The notes below the pieces were generated by a model. It was not told the origin of the DNA and did not search any database. It worked only from the letters and a program-made list of their open reading frames with translations. This document shows, in pieces, positions 63,011 through 64,000 of a stretch of 64,000 nt of DNA. The position numbers were made by a program, and so were the translations under genes. Within the stretch, counting starts at the first letter, position 1, and every line of letters begins with the position of its first letter. Source of the DNA: Micromonospora sp. WMMD1102 (GTDB lineage: Bacteria; Actinomycetota; Actinomycetes; Mycobacteriales; Micromonosporaceae); the NCBI RefSeq assembly GCF_029626265.1, contig NZ_JARUBN010000001.1:806001-870000 (forward strand), written 5' to 3'.

Positions 63011-63793
63011 GTGGATCTCCAGGTGTGGGTTCTGGCGGCGCGGGCCGTGGCGACGGACGAGGCCGCGGCACTGTTGACCGCCGACGAGACCGCCCGCGCC
63101 GGACAGTTCGCCGTCCCGGGTGCCAGGGACCTGTTCGTGGCGTCCCGGGCGGTGCAGCGGACGCTGGGCAGTGCGCTGCTCGGCGTCGCTCCCCAGCAGG
63201 TGCCGATCGGCCGCACCTGCCTGCACTGTGGCCACCGCGACCACGGCAAGCCCAGGTTCCTGGCGCGGCAGGCGCCCGAGTACTCCGTCTCGCACAGCGG
63301 CGCGCTCGTCCTGGTGGGATACGCCCGGACCGGCCGGATCGGGCTCGACATCGAGGCCGACGACCGACGCACCGACCTGGCCGGGCTGATCCCCCGGATC
63401 GCCTCCCCGGCCGAACGGCGACGGCTCGGCCGCGTCCCGCCACCGGACCTCCGGCGCGCCTGCCTGCGGCTGTGGACCCGCAAGGAGGCGGTGGTCAAAC
63501 TGACCGGACACGGCTTGGCACTGCCGTTCACCCGGTTCTCCGTGGACGAGGCGGTGGCCAGCGCCGACGAGCCGGTGCCGGACTGGCCGGACGAGCCGGT
63601 GTGGCTGCGCGACCTGCCGGTGGAGCCGGGCTACACCGCCGCCCTGGCGACCAGCCCGGCGCCGGCCGAGGTGACCGTGGCCCGCCTGACGTCCCTGGCG
63701 GAGCTGCGGGTACGGCGGGCGACGGCCGGCCACCCCCGCCCGGAGCAGTCACCGCTCCGACCGGCCGGTCTCGACCGTGCGGGCGATCCGTAG
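63011..63793 (+). CDS. 4'-phosphopantetheinyl transferase, Sfp type
   Basis: A 260-residue PPTase that would activate the carrier domains of the cluster. Motifs: YSVSHSGALV (about 91), GLDIEADD with Asp113 and Glu115 (magnesium site), and LWTRKEAVVKLTG with Lys158, Glu159 and Lys163. A CLHCGHRDHGKP stretch precedes the core, as in many actinomycete members. The GTG start is set by the family N-terminus. Its 3' end overlaps the convergent dehydrogenase gene by 45 bases. Confidence 0.92.
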   Translation: MDLQVWVLAARAVATDEAAALLTADETARAGQFAVPGARDLFVASRAVQRTLGSALLGVAPQQVPIGRTCLHCGHRDHGKPRFLARQAPEYSVSHSGALVLVGYARTGRIGLDIEADDRRTDLAGLIPRIASPAERRRLGRVPPPDLRRACLRLWTRKEAVVKLTGHGLALPFTRFSVDEAVASADEPVPDWPDEPVWLRDLPVEPGYTAALATSPAPAEVTVARLTSLAELRVRRATAGHPRPEQSPLRPAGLDRAGDP

Positions 63794-64000
63794 CCGCTGC
63801 ACGTTCGTCGTGCCGTCCATGAACTCGAAGGCGTACGCGTCCCGCCGCCACTTCTCCAACAGCGGATGCGCCAGCAGCGAGCCCGGCCCGAGCGCGACGA
63901 CAGCCCAGCGCACCACCCCGATCGCCAGCGCGGTGCAGTGCAGTTTCGCCACCGACGGGCGGTACGCGTCGTCCGGGTCGTGGTCCGCACCGGCGGCCGC
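63749..64000 (-). CDS. Acyl-CoA dehydrogenase, C-terminal part (gene runs off the edge)
   Basis: The last 83 residues of an acyl-CoA dehydrogenase-family protein: SVAKLHCTALAIGVVRWAV, then EKWRRDAYAFEFMDGTTNVQ, matching the final helices and the conserved GTxxVQ loop. The frame is open to the right edge. It overlaps the PPTase tail to tail. Whether it belongs to the cluster cannot be told from this part. Confidence 0.75.
   Translation of the reverse strand, partial: AAAGADHDPDDAYRPSVAKLHCTALAIGVVRWAVVALGPGSLLAHPLLEKWRRDAYAFEFMDGTTNVQRLRIARTVETGRSER

Overview
The window is very GC-rich, uses GTG starts freely and packs genes into ATGA/GTGA-overlapping operons. With a SARP-type regulator, a type II Wadjet cassette and large modular polyketide synthases, it comes from a filamentous actinomycete. 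Micromonosporaceae or Streptomyces-like is plausible, but the genus cannot be fixed from sequence alone.

Left part (1-6.7 kb): the tail of an unrecognised gene, a small secreted protein, a class C beta-lactamase-fold serine hydrolase, and an operon of a truncated M20 peptidase remnant, a GNAT acetyltransferase and an N-acylamino-acid racemase/o-succinylbenzoate synthase-like enzyme. A PucR-type regulator broken by a frameshift follows. At 6.7-15.0 kb, on the minus strand, lies a complete four-gene JetABCD (Wadjet type II, DUF2397/DUF2398/SMC-like/DUF2399) anti-plasmid system. It is followed by a decayed DrmC-like phospholipase D gene.

Middle part (15.9-21.8 kb): a graveyard of mobile and defence DNA. 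It holds IS630, ISL3 (nearly whole, two frameshifts), integrase and IS110 remnants, a fragment resembling acyl-CoA dehydrogenase, a broken GmrSD/DUF1524-type gene, and a few small intact-looking genes including a secreted protein.

Right part (21.9-63.8 kb): a polyketide biosynthetic cluster. On the minus strand, in transcription order, are a SARP/AfsR-like regulator, a tiny ORF and a DUF5988 gene, then a 5138-residue PKS (KSQ-AT-ACP loading module plus two fully reducing KS-AT-DH-ER-KR-ACP modules). Next come a single-module PKS (KS-AT-KR-ACP), FkbK-, FkbJ-, FkbI- and FkbH-like genes for hydroxymalonyl-ACP (no FkbG methyltransferase is seen nearby), and a type II thioesterase. Converging on this, on the plus strand, is an operon of carrier protein, AMP ligase, PLP amino-acid decarboxylase, a two-gene ABC exporter and an AT-less KS-KR-ACP protein. 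Divergent from that operon are a LuxR regulator and a stand-alone condensation-domain protein. A phosphopantetheinyl transferase closes the cluster, and the 3' end of an acyl-CoA dehydrogenase gene runs off the right edge.

A reading consistent with these parts is this: a propionate-like starter is extended with fully reduced malonyl and methylmalonyl units, then with a possibly hydroxymalonyl-derived unit. A carrier-bound, decarboxylated amino acid (by analogy with VinL/VinN/VinO) supplies an amine. Because no PKS ends in a thioesterase domain, the condensation protein may join or release the parts. The assignment of enzymes to families is solid; the product and the order of steps are inference. 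I did not recognise the cluster as a known named pathway.
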